Assembly: GCF_008831265.1 (NCBI RefSeq)
Contig: NZ_VTTH01000006.1
Span: 124,001 to 188,000 of the forward strand
Length of the DNA stretch: 64,000 bases
Source: Lacisediminimonas profundi
GTDB lineage: Bacteria; Pseudomonadota; Gammaproteobacteria; Burkholderiales; Burkholderiaceae_D
Direction of reading: 5' to 3'
The translations under genes were made by a program, and so were the position numbers. This document shows, one piece after another, positions 1-8,346 of this stretch (position 1 is its first letter; every line of letters starts with the position of its first letter). The notes below the pieces were generated by a model that searched no databases, had not been told where the DNA came from, and worked only from the letters and a program-made list of their open reading frames with translations.

Positions 1-842
1 AGCTGGTCCAGCAGGTTCAGTGAAGAAACCTGCAGCGGCATCAGGCGCGCGCAGGCCAGCAGTTCGGCGGCCATCTGGTCGACTGCCTCGTCGCTGAAAT
101 CGGCGGAGTGCCCGGTCAGCGCAATGCATCCGACCGCCCGCCGGTCCCATGAATGGAAGTTGGCCGACAACGCGCTCAGCCCGTCATAGAACTCGTCGCG
201 CACCAGCGAATAGCCGCGCGAGGCAGCAAGCTCGAGATCGGCCTGCAAGGCTGCTTCCGAGGTGATGGTGGAAGATGTGTACGTGGCATAGGGCGCCGCG
301 CCCAGCAGCGCCTTGCGGCGGGCGGGTCCCATTGCGAGCAGCAGCGCCTTGCCTGGTCCGGATGCATGCAGCGGCCCCTGCAACCAGTTGGAGTAGTAGG
401 GACTGAGCGAGCCGGCGGACTGCATGATGTCGACCACGACCCGTTCCGTGCCGAGATAGGCCACCAGCACCACTGTCTTGGAGACCTTGGCCGCCAGTTC
501 ACGGATGATCGGATCGGCCTCCCTGCGCAACTGCTCCAGCGGATGCATCAGCGGCAGCGGCCGCATTGCCTTGGGCGAAGCAAGATAGCGTTTGCCATCG
601 CCCACCCGGATCAGTTGGCGCGCCTCTTCGAGCGCGCGCAGCAGGCGCAAGGTGGTGCTCTGGTCGAGGTCGACCTCGCCTGCGATTTCTGCCAGCGACA
701 GGGCACGTCCCGCGGGGATCAGCACATCCATGATGGCCAGCCCGCGTGACAGGGTGCCCGACCGCAGGCTGCTGCCGCTGTCGGCTACAGCCTCCAGCCC
801 TTCGTCGCTTGCCATCTTTGGCGCGGGAGATCGTTTGGACAT
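1..842 (-). CDS. IclR-family transcriptional regulator (3' end cut by window edge)
   Basis: The minus frame from ATG at 842 stays open to the window edge, giving 280 codons, so the C-terminus is missing. Residues about 30-85 form a winged HTH (SLAEIAGEVDLDQSTTLRLL), and the rest matches the IclR effector domain, including the HASGPGKALLLAM stretch near residue 160. IclR proteins are usually 250-280 residues, so little should be missing. The gene lies about 100 bp downstream of the ThDP-enzyme gene on the same strand and may be co-transcribed with it. It probably binds the palindrome at 2693-2712 and controls the divergent catabolic operon; that is inference from position. No strong ribosome binding site precedes the start, so an internal ATG ten codons in is possible. 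Confidence 0.88.
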   Translation of the reverse strand, partial: MSKRSPAPKMASDEGLEAVADSGSSLRSGTLSRGLAIMDVLIPAGRALSLAEIAGEVDLDQSTTLRLLRALEEARQLIRVGDGKRYLASPKAMRPLPLMHPLEQLRREADPIIRELAAKVSKTVVLVAYLGTERVVVDIMQSAGSLSPYYSNWLQGPLHASGPGKALLLAMGPARRKALLGAAPYATYTSSTITSEAALQADLELAASRGYSLVRDEFYDGLSALSANFHSWDRRAVGCIALTGHSADFSDEAVDQMAAELLACARLMPLQVSSLNLLDQ

Positions 843-939
843 GTGTCAGGGTGCCAGGGTCAGAAGTAAATGACGCTTGAGAGCGCAGAGCAAGTCACGC
901 GCCAGGCATGCGCAAAACCTGGCGCCATCTGCCAGGTTT

Positions 940-2631
940 TCAAGCCTGGCCACGTCCGGCTGCAATCGCCGCCGCCCGCACCTCGTCCAGCGTGAATGCC
1001 GGGCTGATCGCCTGCGGGTCAATCAGGCAATGGATGATGGACGGCCGCCCCGACGCCCTTGCCCGCGCAAAGGCCGGCGCAAACTCTTCCGTGCGCTCCA
1101 CCCTCTCGCCATGGCCGCCGAAGGCTTTGGCATAGGCGGAAAAGTCCGGATTGCGCAGTTGGGTCGCGCTGATGCGTCCCGGATATTCCCGCTCCTGGTG
1201 CATGCGGATGGTGCCATACATGCCATTGTCGACGACGATTACCACCACCGGCAGGTCGTACTGTACCGCCGTGGCGAACTCTTGCCCGTTCATCAGGAAG
1301 CAGCCATCGCCCGCAAAGGCGATCACCGTGCGGCCGGGGAACACCCGCTGCGCACCGACCGCAGCCGGGACGCCATACCCCATGGATCCGGAGGTCGGCG
1401 CGAGCTGCGTGCCGAAGGCGCGAAAGCGATAGAAGCGGTGTATCCAGGTGGCATAGTTGCCGGCACCGTTGCAGATGATGGCATCGGCCGGCAGTGTTTG
1501 GTTAAGGTAGTCCATCACCTCCGCCATCTGCAGGTCGCCGGGTGTGCGGATCGCGCTGGCATCGCTCCACGCCAGGTAGTCGGCGCGGGCCTGCTCGCGA
1601 TAGCTGCTGCGCGACACCGAGGGCGCCACTTTGGCCTGCCGCAGCGCCTGGACGAAGGCGGCCGGGCTTGCATTGATAGCCAGGTCAGGGCGGTACACCC
1701 GACCCAGTTCGCTGCTGTCGGGATGGACATGCACCAGCTTCTGGCTCGGCGCCGGGATCCCGAGCAGCTGGTAACCTTGGCTGGGCACCTCGGACATGCG
1801 GCTGCCCACCAGGATCACCAGGTCAGCCTGCTTCGCGCGCGCCACCAGCTGCGGGTTCGGGCCGAAACCAAGGTCGCCTGCAAAGCACGGGTTTTCAACG
1901 GAAAACAGCATCTGCCGCCGCAGCGACACCGTCACGGGGATGTCCCACTGGCGGGCGATGTCCTCGAATTCGCCGACCGCCTGGGCCGACCAGCGGGAGC
2001 CACCCAGCACCACCAGCGGACGCTGGGCCTGTCCCAGCAATGCGACCAGCTCGGCAATCTGGTCCGGCCCCGGGTGCGCCTCCACCGGCAGCGCCGGCTT
2101 GCCGTCCGGCGCGTCGGTCATGTCCACCAGCATGTCCTCGGGCAGCGCGATCACCACCGGACCGGGCCGCCCCGAGCTGGCGGTATGTACCGCGCGCGAA
2201 ATGATCTCGGGAATGCGGTCGGCGCTGTCGACCTCGGTCACCCATTTGGCCATGGCCCCGAAGGCCGCGCGGTAATCGAGCTCCTGCAGTGCGCCGCGTT
2301 CGCGCACATTGCGTTCGACCTGGCCAACGAAGACCAGCAAGGGTGTGGAATCGTGCTGCGCAATGTGGATGCCCGGCGCCGCATTGGCCGCGCCAGGGCC
2401 GCGCGTCACGAAGCAGGCCGCGGGCCGGCCGGTCAGCTTGCCGTGCGCCTCCGCCATCATTGCTGCGCCACCTTCCTGGCGGCAAACCGTCACCTGGATC
2501 TCGGTGTCAACCAGCGCGTCGAGCACGGCCAGGTAACTTTCACCGGGGACGCAAAAAACATGATCAATTCCGTGAATGCGGAGTTGGTCTACCAGGGCGC
2601 GGGCGCCAGTTCGGGATGTGGATGCAGACAT
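940..2631 (-). CDS. Thiamine diphosphate-dependent enzyme, acetolactate-synthase/benzoylformate-decarboxylase superfamily
   Basis: A 563-residue protein with the three-domain ThDP fold. The N-terminal PYR domain carries the cofactor-activating glutamate in CRQEGGAAMMAE (about residue 53). The central domain is of the FAD/nucleotide-binding type. The C-terminal PP domain has the ThDP/Mg motif, GDG at about residue 441 followed by the conserved Asn of VVDNGMYG. Members are carboligases or 2-oxoacid decarboxylases; the exact substrate cannot be read from sequence. ATG 2631 was chosen. A TTG 15 codons upstream (2676) is an alternative, and neither has a strong ribosome binding site. The gene is divergent from a Bug receptor and an FMN 2-hydroxyacid dehydrogenase, which would fit 2-hydroxyacid to 2-oxoacid to decarboxylated or ligated product. 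Confidence 0.85.
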   Translation of the reverse strand: MSASTSRTGARALVDQLRIHGIDHVFCVPGESYLAVLDALVDTEIQVTVCRQEGGAAMMAEAHGKLTGRPAACFVTRGPGAANAAPGIHIAQHDSTPLLVFVGQVERNVRERGALQELDYRAAFGAMAKWVTEVDSADRIPEIISRAVHTASSGRPGPVVIALPEDMLVDMTDAPDGKPALPVEAHPGPDQIAELVALLGQAQRPLVVLGGSRWSAQAVGEFEDIARQWDIPVTVSLRRQMLFSVENPCFAGDLGFGPNPQLVARAKQADLVILVGSRMSEVPSQGYQLLGIPAPSQKLVHVHPDSSELGRVYRPDLAINASPAAFVQALRQAKVAPSVSRSSYREQARADYLAWSDASAIRTPGDLQMAEVMDYLNQTLPADAIICNGAGNYATWIHRFYRFRAFGTQLAPTSGSMGYGVPAAVGAQRVFPGRTVIAFAGDGCFLMNGQEFATAVQYDLPVVVIVVDNGMYGTIRMHQEREYPGRISATQLRNPDFSAYAKAFGGHGERVERTEEFAPAFARARASGRPSIIHCLIDPQAISPAFTLDEVRAAAIAAGRGQA

Positions 2632-2692
2632 GGGCAGGCTCGATGATTTGGCAGGTGGGCGCGTGACACGGCGCAATTACCTATTGTCATTC

Positions 2693-2712
2693 ATTGAAAT
2701 ATTAATTTCAAT
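2693..2712. promoter_or_regulatory. 20-bp perfect palindrome in divergent promoter region
   Basis: ATTGAAATATTAATTTCAAT reads the same on both strands. It lies in the AT-rich stretch between the ThDP-enzyme gene (minus) and the Bug receptor operon (plus). Position and symmetry suit a dimeric repressor such as the IclR protein encoded at the left edge. No core promoter could be assigned with confidence. Confidence 0.5.
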
Positions 2713-2825
2713 ATTATTTACTCATAAGCCTGTTTATTAAAATAAATATCGTGCAATAATTCCGGCTGACCACGCGCAGATGTGGGGCGCAAAGATGGAT
2801 TACATGACTAATGGAGACGAGTGAC

Positions 2826-3821
2826 ATGGAAGTAACAGGCAAGCGACTTGCTTTGAAGAGTCTGGCTGTGGCGCTGGTTGCCGGGTCGGCAGTTTTTTCC
2901 GGACTGGCGATGGCGCAGGCTGACTACCCGAACCGTCCCATCACCTTCATGGTTCCTTACGCTGCCGGCGGTCCGACTGACGTCATCGCCAGGAAGCTGG
3001 CGCTGGGCCTGACCCAGGAATTGGGACAGACCGTCGTGGTCGAAAACAGGACCGGCGCCGGCGGCCTGATCACGCTGGGCTTGCTGGCACGGGCCCAGCC
3101 CGACGGCTACACGCTGGCTTTCGTCGCGTCACCGGTGACGGCGATCTCGCCGCTGACCCAGCCCAATTTCCCGTATGACACGGTGACCGCGTTCACCCCG
3201 ATTACCGACGTGGTCGACTATTCGCTGGTGCTGATGGCAGGCAAACATGTGCCGGCTAAAAATGTCGCGGAGCTGGTCGACTACGCCAGGAAGAACCCCA
3301 AGGCGGTTTCCTATGGATCTTCGGGTATCGGCGGCACCAACCACCTGGCCGGCGAACTGTTCTCCCGCGCCGCGGCAGCGCCGATGCTGCATGTCCCGTA
3401 CAAAGGCAATGCCCCGGCGGTCAATGATGCGATGGCAGGGCAGATCAGCTTCGTTTTTGACCAGCCCAATACCGCCCAGGCCATGGCGCGCAGCGGCAAA
3501 CTGACGCCGCTGGCAATCACTTCGGCCAAGCGCAACCCCATGCTGCCCGACGTGCCGACGATGATCGAGAGCGGCTATCCCGACATGGTGGTCGAAGGAT
3601 GGCAGGGCCTGATCGGCCCCGGAAAACTGCCGCCGCAGGTGGTGAAGAAGCTCGAAGACGCGATCCGTAAAGTCAAGGCATCGCGTGTCTTTGCCGATAG
3701 TGTCGAGTCCGGTGGATTCATCATGACGCCGACTTCGTCCGCGGCCTTTGGCGAGCGCATGCGCAAGGAGCGCGACTTCTGGAAGAACGTGATCACCAGC
3801 GGCAACATCAAGCTGCAATGA
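2826..3821 (+). CDS. Bug/TctC-family periplasmic solute-binding protein
   Basis: A 331-residue tripartite tricarboxylate transporter receptor. A signal peptide runs to about residue 26 (cleavage after AMA), followed by the family hallmark YPNRPITFMVPYAAGG, then the later YGSSGIGGTNHLAGE and VPYKG segments typical of Bug proteins. ATG 2826 is preferred over the upstream in-frame ATG at 2811 because GGAGACGA sits correctly spaced before it. It captures a carboxylate in the periplasm. No TctA or TctB membrane genes lie nearby, so the partner is elsewhere or the protein acts as a sensor. It is the first gene of the plus-strand operon, and its stop overlaps the next start (ATGA). Confidence 0.93.
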   Translation: MEVTGKRLALKSLAVALVAGSAVFSGLAMAQADYPNRPITFMVPYAAGGPTDVIARKLALGLTQELGQTVVVENRTGAGGLITLGLLARAQPDGYTLAFVASPVTAISPLTQPNFPYDTVTAFTPITDVVDYSLVLMAGKHVPAKNVAELVDYARKNPKAVSYGSSGIGGTNHLAGELFSRAAAAPMLHVPYKGNAPAVNDAMAGQISFVFDQPNTAQAMARSGKLTPLAITSAKRNPMLPDVPTMIESGYPDMVVEGWQGLIGPGKLPPQVVKKLEDAIRKVKASRVFADSVESGGFIMTPTSSAAFGERMRKERDFWKNVITSGNIKLQ

Positions 3822-4975
3822 GCCGGCGTCAGTTCCTGTCCCATCAGGATTTTGAAGACCTCGCCAGGCGCCGCCTTCCGAGCATGGTGTACGGCTATGT
3901 CGCGGGCGGCACCGAAGACGGGCTGACCCGCGACGCCAACCGGCAGGCTTTCCGCGACTATGCTTTCATGCCGCGCGGACTGGCCGGCATCGCTGTTCGC
4001 AGCCAGGCCGTCGAGTTGTGGGGGCAAACATGGGCCAGTCCGTTCGGCATCGCCCCGATGGGCGTGGCCGCGATCTGCCGGCACCAGTGCGACCGCATCT
4101 TCGCCAGCACTGCGGCGCAGGCCGGCTTGCCTTTCATTCTGTCCGGACTATCGACCGAGCCGCTGGAAAATATCCAGCGCCAGGCACCGGGCACCTGGTA
4201 CCAAGGCTACCTGCCGGGCGACAAGCAAAAACTCGAGCCCCTGCTGGCGCGCCTCAAGCGTGCCGGTTTCGAGGTGCTGGTCGTCACCATCGACACCCCG
4301 GTGGGCGCAAACCGCGAAAACAACCAGCGGGCCGGCTTCACCATTCCCTTCAAGCTGAGCGCATCCCTGGTGTGGCAGGGACTGACCCATCCACGCTGGA
4401 GCCTCTCGGTTTTCATGCGCACCCTGCTGAGCCAGGGGATTCCCCGCTTCACCAATGTGAGTGCCGACCCGTCGGGCTTCCGCATCAACGAGGAGCCCGC
4501 GGGAGGGCTACGCGGCGGCCGTGACCGGCTGGACTGGGAGCATCTGCGGTGGATACGCAAGTACTGGCCAGGCAAGATCGTGCTGAAGGGCGTTGCGCAT
4601 CCGGAAGATGCGCGCCTGGCGGTTGAGTGCGGGCTGGACGGCGTGATCGTATCCAACCATGGCGGTCGCCAGCTCGATGGCGCACAGGCTTCGCTGCATG
4701 CCTTGCCGGCGGTCGTGGCAGCAGTTCCGGCAGACTTTCCGGTGATGGTGGACGGCGGCTTCCGGCGCGGTACCGACATCCTGAAAGCCATCGCACTCGG
4801 TGCGCGCATGGTCTTCATTGGCCGGCCGATGATCCATGCCGCCGCCGCCCACGGCGAGCAAGGCGTCGCGCGCCTGATTGAGATCCTCAAGACGGAAGTC
4901 GACACCAACCTGGCCCTGCTCGGCTGCACCGACCTGCGCGAACTCGACGGCAGGTATATCACCAAAGCGCGCTGA
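3818..4975 (+). CDS. FMN-dependent alpha-hydroxy-acid dehydrogenase/oxidase
   Basis: A 385-residue member of the L-lactate dehydrogenase/glycolate oxidase/mandelate dehydrogenase family, spanning one TIM barrel. Visible signatures are the N-terminal LPSMVYGYVAGGTEDG, the catalytic-base region SNHGGRQLDG with the histidine at about residue 281, and the FMN phosphate-binding segments DGGFRRGTD and ALGARMVFIGRP. The reaction is oxidation of an L-2-hydroxyacid to the 2-oxoacid. The start overlaps the stop of the Bug receptor by ATGA, showing tight coupling. With the divergent ThDP enzyme it could form a mandelate-like route, but lactate or another aliphatic hydroxyacid is equally possible. Confidence 0.9.
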   Translation: MSRRQFLSHQDFEDLARRRLPSMVYGYVAGGTEDGLTRDANRQAFRDYAFMPRGLAGIAVRSQAVELWGQTWASPFGIAPMGVAAICRHQCDRIFASTAAQAGLPFILSGLSTEPLENIQRQAPGTWYQGYLPGDKQKLEPLLARLKRAGFEVLVVTIDTPVGANRENNQRAGFTIPFKLSASLVWQGLTHPRWSLSVFMRTLLSQGIPRFTNVSADPSGFRINEEPAGGLRGGRDRLDWEHLRWIRKYWPGKIVLKGVAHPEDARLAVECGLDGVIVSNHGGRQLDGAQASLHALPAVVAAVPADFPVMVDGGFRRGTDILKAIALGARMVFIGRPMIHAAAAHGEQGVARLIEILKTEVDTNLALLGCTDLRELDGRYITKAR

Positions 4976-5022
4976 GATTTACTGACGCTCAACATCAACC
5001 CCCAACCTCAACATCCAAGACC

Positions 5023-5997
5023 ATGGCAACTGCAATCATGCTGCGCACCTACGGATCGCCAGACGTGCTGGTGCCGGAGACTGTCGAGGTCGGCCAACCG
5101 GCCGCCAACGAGCTCCGCATCCGCCAGACCGCGATCGGGGTGAATTTCCATGACGTGTATGTCCGCACGGGGCTCTACAAGACCTTGGCCTTGCCTGGCA
5201 TTCCGGGCATCGAAGGTGCCGGCGTCGTGGAACAAGTAGGCCCTGGCACTGAAGGATTCGCGCCGGGCGACCGGGTTGCCTACATCACCCGGCAATACGG
5301 GGCCTACGCCTCCGAACGCCTGTTGCCGGTGCATCTCGCCGTGAAGCTGCCAGCTGACGTGAGCGAAGAGCTCGCGGCCAGCAATTTCCTGAAGGCGCTG
5401 ACAGCGGAAGTGCTGGTCAACCGCGTGCATGCGGTCGCTGCCGGCCAATTCGTGCTGGTGCACGCCGCTGCCGGCGGCGTTGGAAAACTTCTCGTTCAAT
5501 GGGCCAGCCGCAAGGGCGCAATCGTGATCGGCACCGCCGGCAGCGCCGAAAAAGCCGCCATCGCAAAAGCCGCAGGTTGCGCCCACGCCATCAACTACCG
5601 GGAAGAAGACTTTGCCGCCCGCGTGCGCGAGATCACCAATGGCCAGGGCGTGCATGTGGCCTACGACGCCGTCGGACGGGACACCTTTGACGGCTCGCTG
5701 GAATGCCTGCGCGCGCGCGGTCACCTGGTGAACTATGGCCAGGCATCCGGCCCGATCCCGCCTTTTGATATCTCGCGCCTGATGCCACGTTCGAACTCGC
5801 TGACGCGGCCGAGCGTCTTCAACTACGCTGCCGAGCCAGCCCTGTACCGGGAAATGGCGGCAAATGTTTTTGCCGCATTCAGCGACGGCACCCTGTCCCG
5901 CGAGACCGGCCAGGCCTTTGCGCTGGCGGCAGCCGCCGATGCACACCGCGCACTCGAATCACGCGAGCGCGCCACCTCCATCATCCTGAAACCATGA
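5023..5997 (+). CDS. Quinone oxidoreductase-type medium-chain dehydrogenase (zinc-independent)
   Basis: A 324-residue protein matching NADPH:quinone reductases. It has the N-terminal GroES-like domain (IGVNFHDVYVRTGLY, then GIEGAGVVEQVG) and a Rossmann domain with AAAGGVGKLLVQWA at about residue 150. The zinc ligands of alcohol dehydrogenases are absent. Substrates in the family are quinones or enones. It sits 47 bp after the hydroxyacid dehydrogenase on the same strand. The ribosome binding site is weak but no better start exists. Confidence 0.88.
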   Translation: MATAIMLRTYGSPDVLVPETVEVGQPAANELRIRQTAIGVNFHDVYVRTGLYKTLALPGIPGIEGAGVVEQVGPGTEGFAPGDRVAYITRQYGAYASERLLPVHLAVKLPADVSEELAASNFLKALTAEVLVNRVHAVAAGQFVLVHAAAGGVGKLLVQWASRKGAIVIGTAGSAEKAAIAKAAGCAHAINYREEDFAARVREITNGQGVHVAYDAVGRDTFDGSLECLRARGHLVNYGQASGPIPPFDISRLMPRSNSLTRPSVFNYAAEPALYREMAANVFAAFSDGTLSRETGQAFALAAAADAHRALESRERATSIILKP

Positions 5998-6010
5998 GGC
6001 TTGAGATTCC

Positions 6011-6232
6011 ATGATCCTGATTGAAGTGACCCTGATTGCCGGCCGCAGCCCTGAGCAGAAGACCGCCATGTTCAGGGAGATGACGCAAGCCGCCAGCATC
6101 GCCCTCAAGGTGCCGGCCGACACGGTGCGCATCGCCCTGAACGAAATCCGGCCGGACCATTTTGCTGCGGGAGGCATCGCCAAGACCGGCCCCTCCAGCA
6201 ATGCTGCACCGGCACCCGCACCTGCTCCCTGA
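6011..6232 (+). CDS. 4-oxalocrotonate tautomerase-like protein lacking Pro1
   Basis: A 73-residue tautomerase-superfamily subunit (beta-alpha-beta fold; VTLIAGRSPEQKTAMFREMT is the family-like core). After the initiator Met comes Ile, not Pro, so the catalytic N-terminal proline of 4-OT enzymes is missing. The start is supported by GAGG a few bases upstream, and no alternative start places Pro second. The C-terminus ends in an Ala-Pro-rich tail (APAPAPAP). It is followed 23 bp later by a homologue that has Pro1, so the two may form a heteromer in which only one subunit is catalytic, as in some heterohexameric tautomerases. That is inference. Confidence 0.8.
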   Translation: MILIEVTLIAGRSPEQKTAMFREMTQAASIALKVPADTVRIALNEIRPDHFAAGGIAKTGPSSNAAPAPAPAP

Positions 6233-6255
6233 CCCGACCACGAGGCAACATAACC

Positions 6256-6468
6256 ATGCCCATCATTCGAGTGACACTACCTGCCGTGTTCAACGCAGAA
6301 GAAAAAGCGGCGCTGTTCCACGGCCTGACCCAGGCCGCACACCAGACCGTCGACGCGCCGCTCAGCGCCGTGCGCGTTGTCCTGCTTGAAGTACCTGCGC
6401 AAAACTTTGCCCACGCGGGCGCTGGACTGAACGAACAGACAGTCATCCAGCGCACCCCTGGCACCTGA
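6256..6468 (+). CDS. 4-oxalocrotonate tautomerase-family enzyme with Pro1
   Basis: A 70-residue protein beginning MPIIRVTLPAVFNAEEKAALF. Removal of Met exposes the catalytic Pro1 of the tautomerase superfamily. The second strand VRVVLLEVPAQNFAHAG is typical. The usual reaction is keto-enol tautomerization of a dienol acid or a related hydration or dehalogenation; the substrate is not deducible. It is the second member of a tandem pair with the Pro1-less homologue, inside the operon between the quinone oxidoreductase and an SDR. Confidence 0.85.
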   Translation: MPIIRVTLPAVFNAEEKAALFHGLTQAAHQTVDAPLSAVRVVLLEVPAQNFAHAGAGLNEQTVIQRTPGT

Positions 6469-6488
6469 GGCAGAAAGAAAGCAATCAC

Positions 6489-7292
6489 ATGAAATTCGGA
6501 ATCGAAGGAAAGACCGCGCTGGTGTGCGGCGCCAGCAAGGGACTGGGCCGTGCCTGCGCCGAGGCGCTGGCGGATGAGGGCGTGCAACTGGTCATCGTTG
6601 CCCGCCAGGCCGATGCACTGGCACAGGCTGCGCATGAGATCGCACAGCGCAGCGGCACCCGGGTCATACCGGTCGCCGCCGACGTCACCACGCCGGAGGG
6701 CCGGGCGCTGGCGCTTGACGCCGCCACCCAACTGGCGCATGGCGCAGCAGCAGCCTACGACATCGTCGTGACCAATGCCGGCGGCCCGCAGACCGGTGAC
6801 TACCGCGACCTCGACATCGAAAAATGGCAGGCTGCGCTCAACGCCAACATGCTGTCGCCGATCGAGCTGATGCGCGCCACGGTCGATGGCATGATAGCCC
6901 GCGGCTGGGGCCGCATCGTCAACATCACCAGTGCCGCCGTCAAGGCGCCCAGCCCCTACCTGAGCCTGTCCAACGGCAGCCGTACCGGCCTGACCGGCTT
7001 TGTGGCGGGCTTCGCCCGGCAGGTCGCGCCCATGGGCGTGACTGTCAACAACCTGTTGCCCGGAACGTTCGCAACCGACCGCCTGAAAGGCAATCTGGTG
7101 GCCGGCGCGAAACAGGCAGACATGGCGCTGGATGCCTACACCGACATGCGCATCAAGGGCGTTCCTGCCCGCCGTTTTGGCGACCCCGCCGAATTCGGCG
7201 CGGCCTGCGCCTTCCTGTGCAGCCAGCAGGCCGGCTACATCACTGCCCAGAACATGTTGATCGACGGCGGCGCCTATCCAGGCACGTTCTGA
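6489..7292 (+). CDS. Short-chain dehydrogenase/reductase
   Basis: A 267-residue classical-type SDR. The cofactor motif VCGASKGLGRA is at residues about 13-23 and the NAGG segment is at about residue 96. The active-site region is atypical: Ser is kept (VNITSAAVKAP), but the expected YxxxK reads as SLSNGSRTGL, so Tyr and Lys are not obvious. The C-terminus LIDGGAYPGTF resembles the 3-oxoacyl-ACP-reductase-like SDRs in which this motif is changed. It belongs to the operon with the tautomerases (20 bp upstream) and the Bug receptor (70 bp downstream). The substrate is unknown. Confidence 0.85.
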   Translation: MKFGIEGKTALVCGASKGLGRACAEALADEGVQLVIVARQADALAQAAHEIAQRSGTRVIPVAADVTTPEGRALALDAATQLAHGAAAAYDIVVTNAGGPQTGDYRDLDIEKWQAALNANMLSPIELMRATVDGMIARGWGRIVNITSAAVKAPSPYLSLSNGSRTGLTGFVAGFARQVAPMGVTVNNLLPGTFATDRLKGNLVAGAKQADMALDAYTDMRIKGVPARRFGDPAEFGAACAFLCSQQAGYITAQNMLIDGGAYPGTF

Positions 7293-7362
7293 TACCGGCA
7301 CGCTCTGACACTCGCACCCTTCCACTCATACTAAAAATCAGATTTCAACCTGAGAGACAACC

Positions 7363-8337
7363 ATGAAAAAAACCGTCCTTTCCCTGCTCCTCGCTCCGGC
7401 CCTGGCACTGGCCTCTTACGCAGGCTCTGCCGGCGCCGCCGACTACCCGCAAAAGCCGATCCGCATGGTGGTGCCTTTTGCGCCGGGCGGCATCACCGAT
7501 GTGATGGGCCGCACGATTGCCAACAAGCTCACCGCGGAACTGGGCCAGCCCGTCATTGTGGAAAACAAGCCGGGCGCGAGCGGCATGATCGGTTGCGAGA
7601 TGGTGGCCAAGTCCGCCCCTGACGGCTACACCCTGCTGATGGCCGGCATCGCACCGCTGGGAACCAATCCGGTGATGTACAAGGCCATCAAGTACGATCC
7701 GGTCAAGAGCTTCGAACACATCTCGATGATCGCCAAGCAACCGCTGATCGTCGCCATCAATCCCAAGATCCCGGCAAACAACATCCAGGAACTGGTGGCC
7801 TACCTGAAGAAGCGGCCCGCCGGCGACATGTTCTATGGCACCTCCGGCAGCTCCTACCAGTTGATCACCGAAGCGTTCACTAGCGCGCTGGGCGTCAAGA
7901 TGACGCACGTTCCCTTCAAAGGCAGCACCCCGGCAATCGAGGCGCTGATCGGCGGCCAGATCGGCTTCATGATCGATCCGTTCTCGACTCTGAACGGCCA
8001 GGTCAAGGGTGGTCGGGTCAAGGGCCTTGCCCTGACCTCCGACAAGCGGCTGGAAATCGCAAATGAATTGCCGACCGTGTCCGAGACTGCCATTGCCGGC
8101 TTCGAAGCATCGTCATGGCAAGGCGTGCTGGCCCCGGCTGGCACGCCGGCCGACATCGTCAAGAAGCTCAACGAAGCGATCGTCAAGATTCTCAAGACTA
8201 ACGAAATCAAGCAGCAATTTGCCGCCGCCGGCGTGCAGCCTTCGCCCTCCACGCCAGCCGAGTTCAGGAAGCACATCGTGGATGAGAACGCACGCTGGAG
8301 GAAAGTGGCGGACACTGCCGGCATCGTGGCCGAGTAA
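7363..8337 (+). CDS. Bug/TctC-family periplasmic solute-binding protein
   Basis: A 324-residue Bug receptor. The signal peptide is MKKTVLSLLLAPALALASYA with cleavage near residue 25, followed by YPQKPIRMVVPFAPGGITD and the later VPFKGSTPAIEALIGGQ. A GAGAGA ribosome binding site precedes ATG 7363. It is the second receptor of the same operon and is followed 9 bp later by the FAD oxidase gene, so it probably delivers the oxidase substrate or a related carboxylate. No TctAB genes are nearby. Confidence 0.93.
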   Translation: MKKTVLSLLLAPALALASYAGSAGAADYPQKPIRMVVPFAPGGITDVMGRTIANKLTAELGQPVIVENKPGASGMIGCEMVAKSAPDGYTLLMAGIAPLGTNPVMYKAIKYDPVKSFEHISMIAKQPLIVAINPKIPANNIQELVAYLKKRPAGDMFYGTSGSSYQLITEAFTSALGVKMTHVPFKGSTPAIEALIGGQIGFMIDPFSTLNGQVKGGRVKGLALTSDKRLEIANELPTVSETAIAGFEASSWQGVLAPAGTPADIVKKLNEAIVKILKTNEIKQQFAAAGVQPSPSTPAEFRKHIVDENARWRKVADTAGIVAE

Positions 8338-8346
8338 GGCTGCGCA

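Noticed and set aside
877-2646. Long plus-strand open frame (589 codons) opposite the ThDP-enzyme gene
   Set aside because: The minus frame has clear ThDP motifs; the plus frame has no family motif and reflects GC-rich codon bias.
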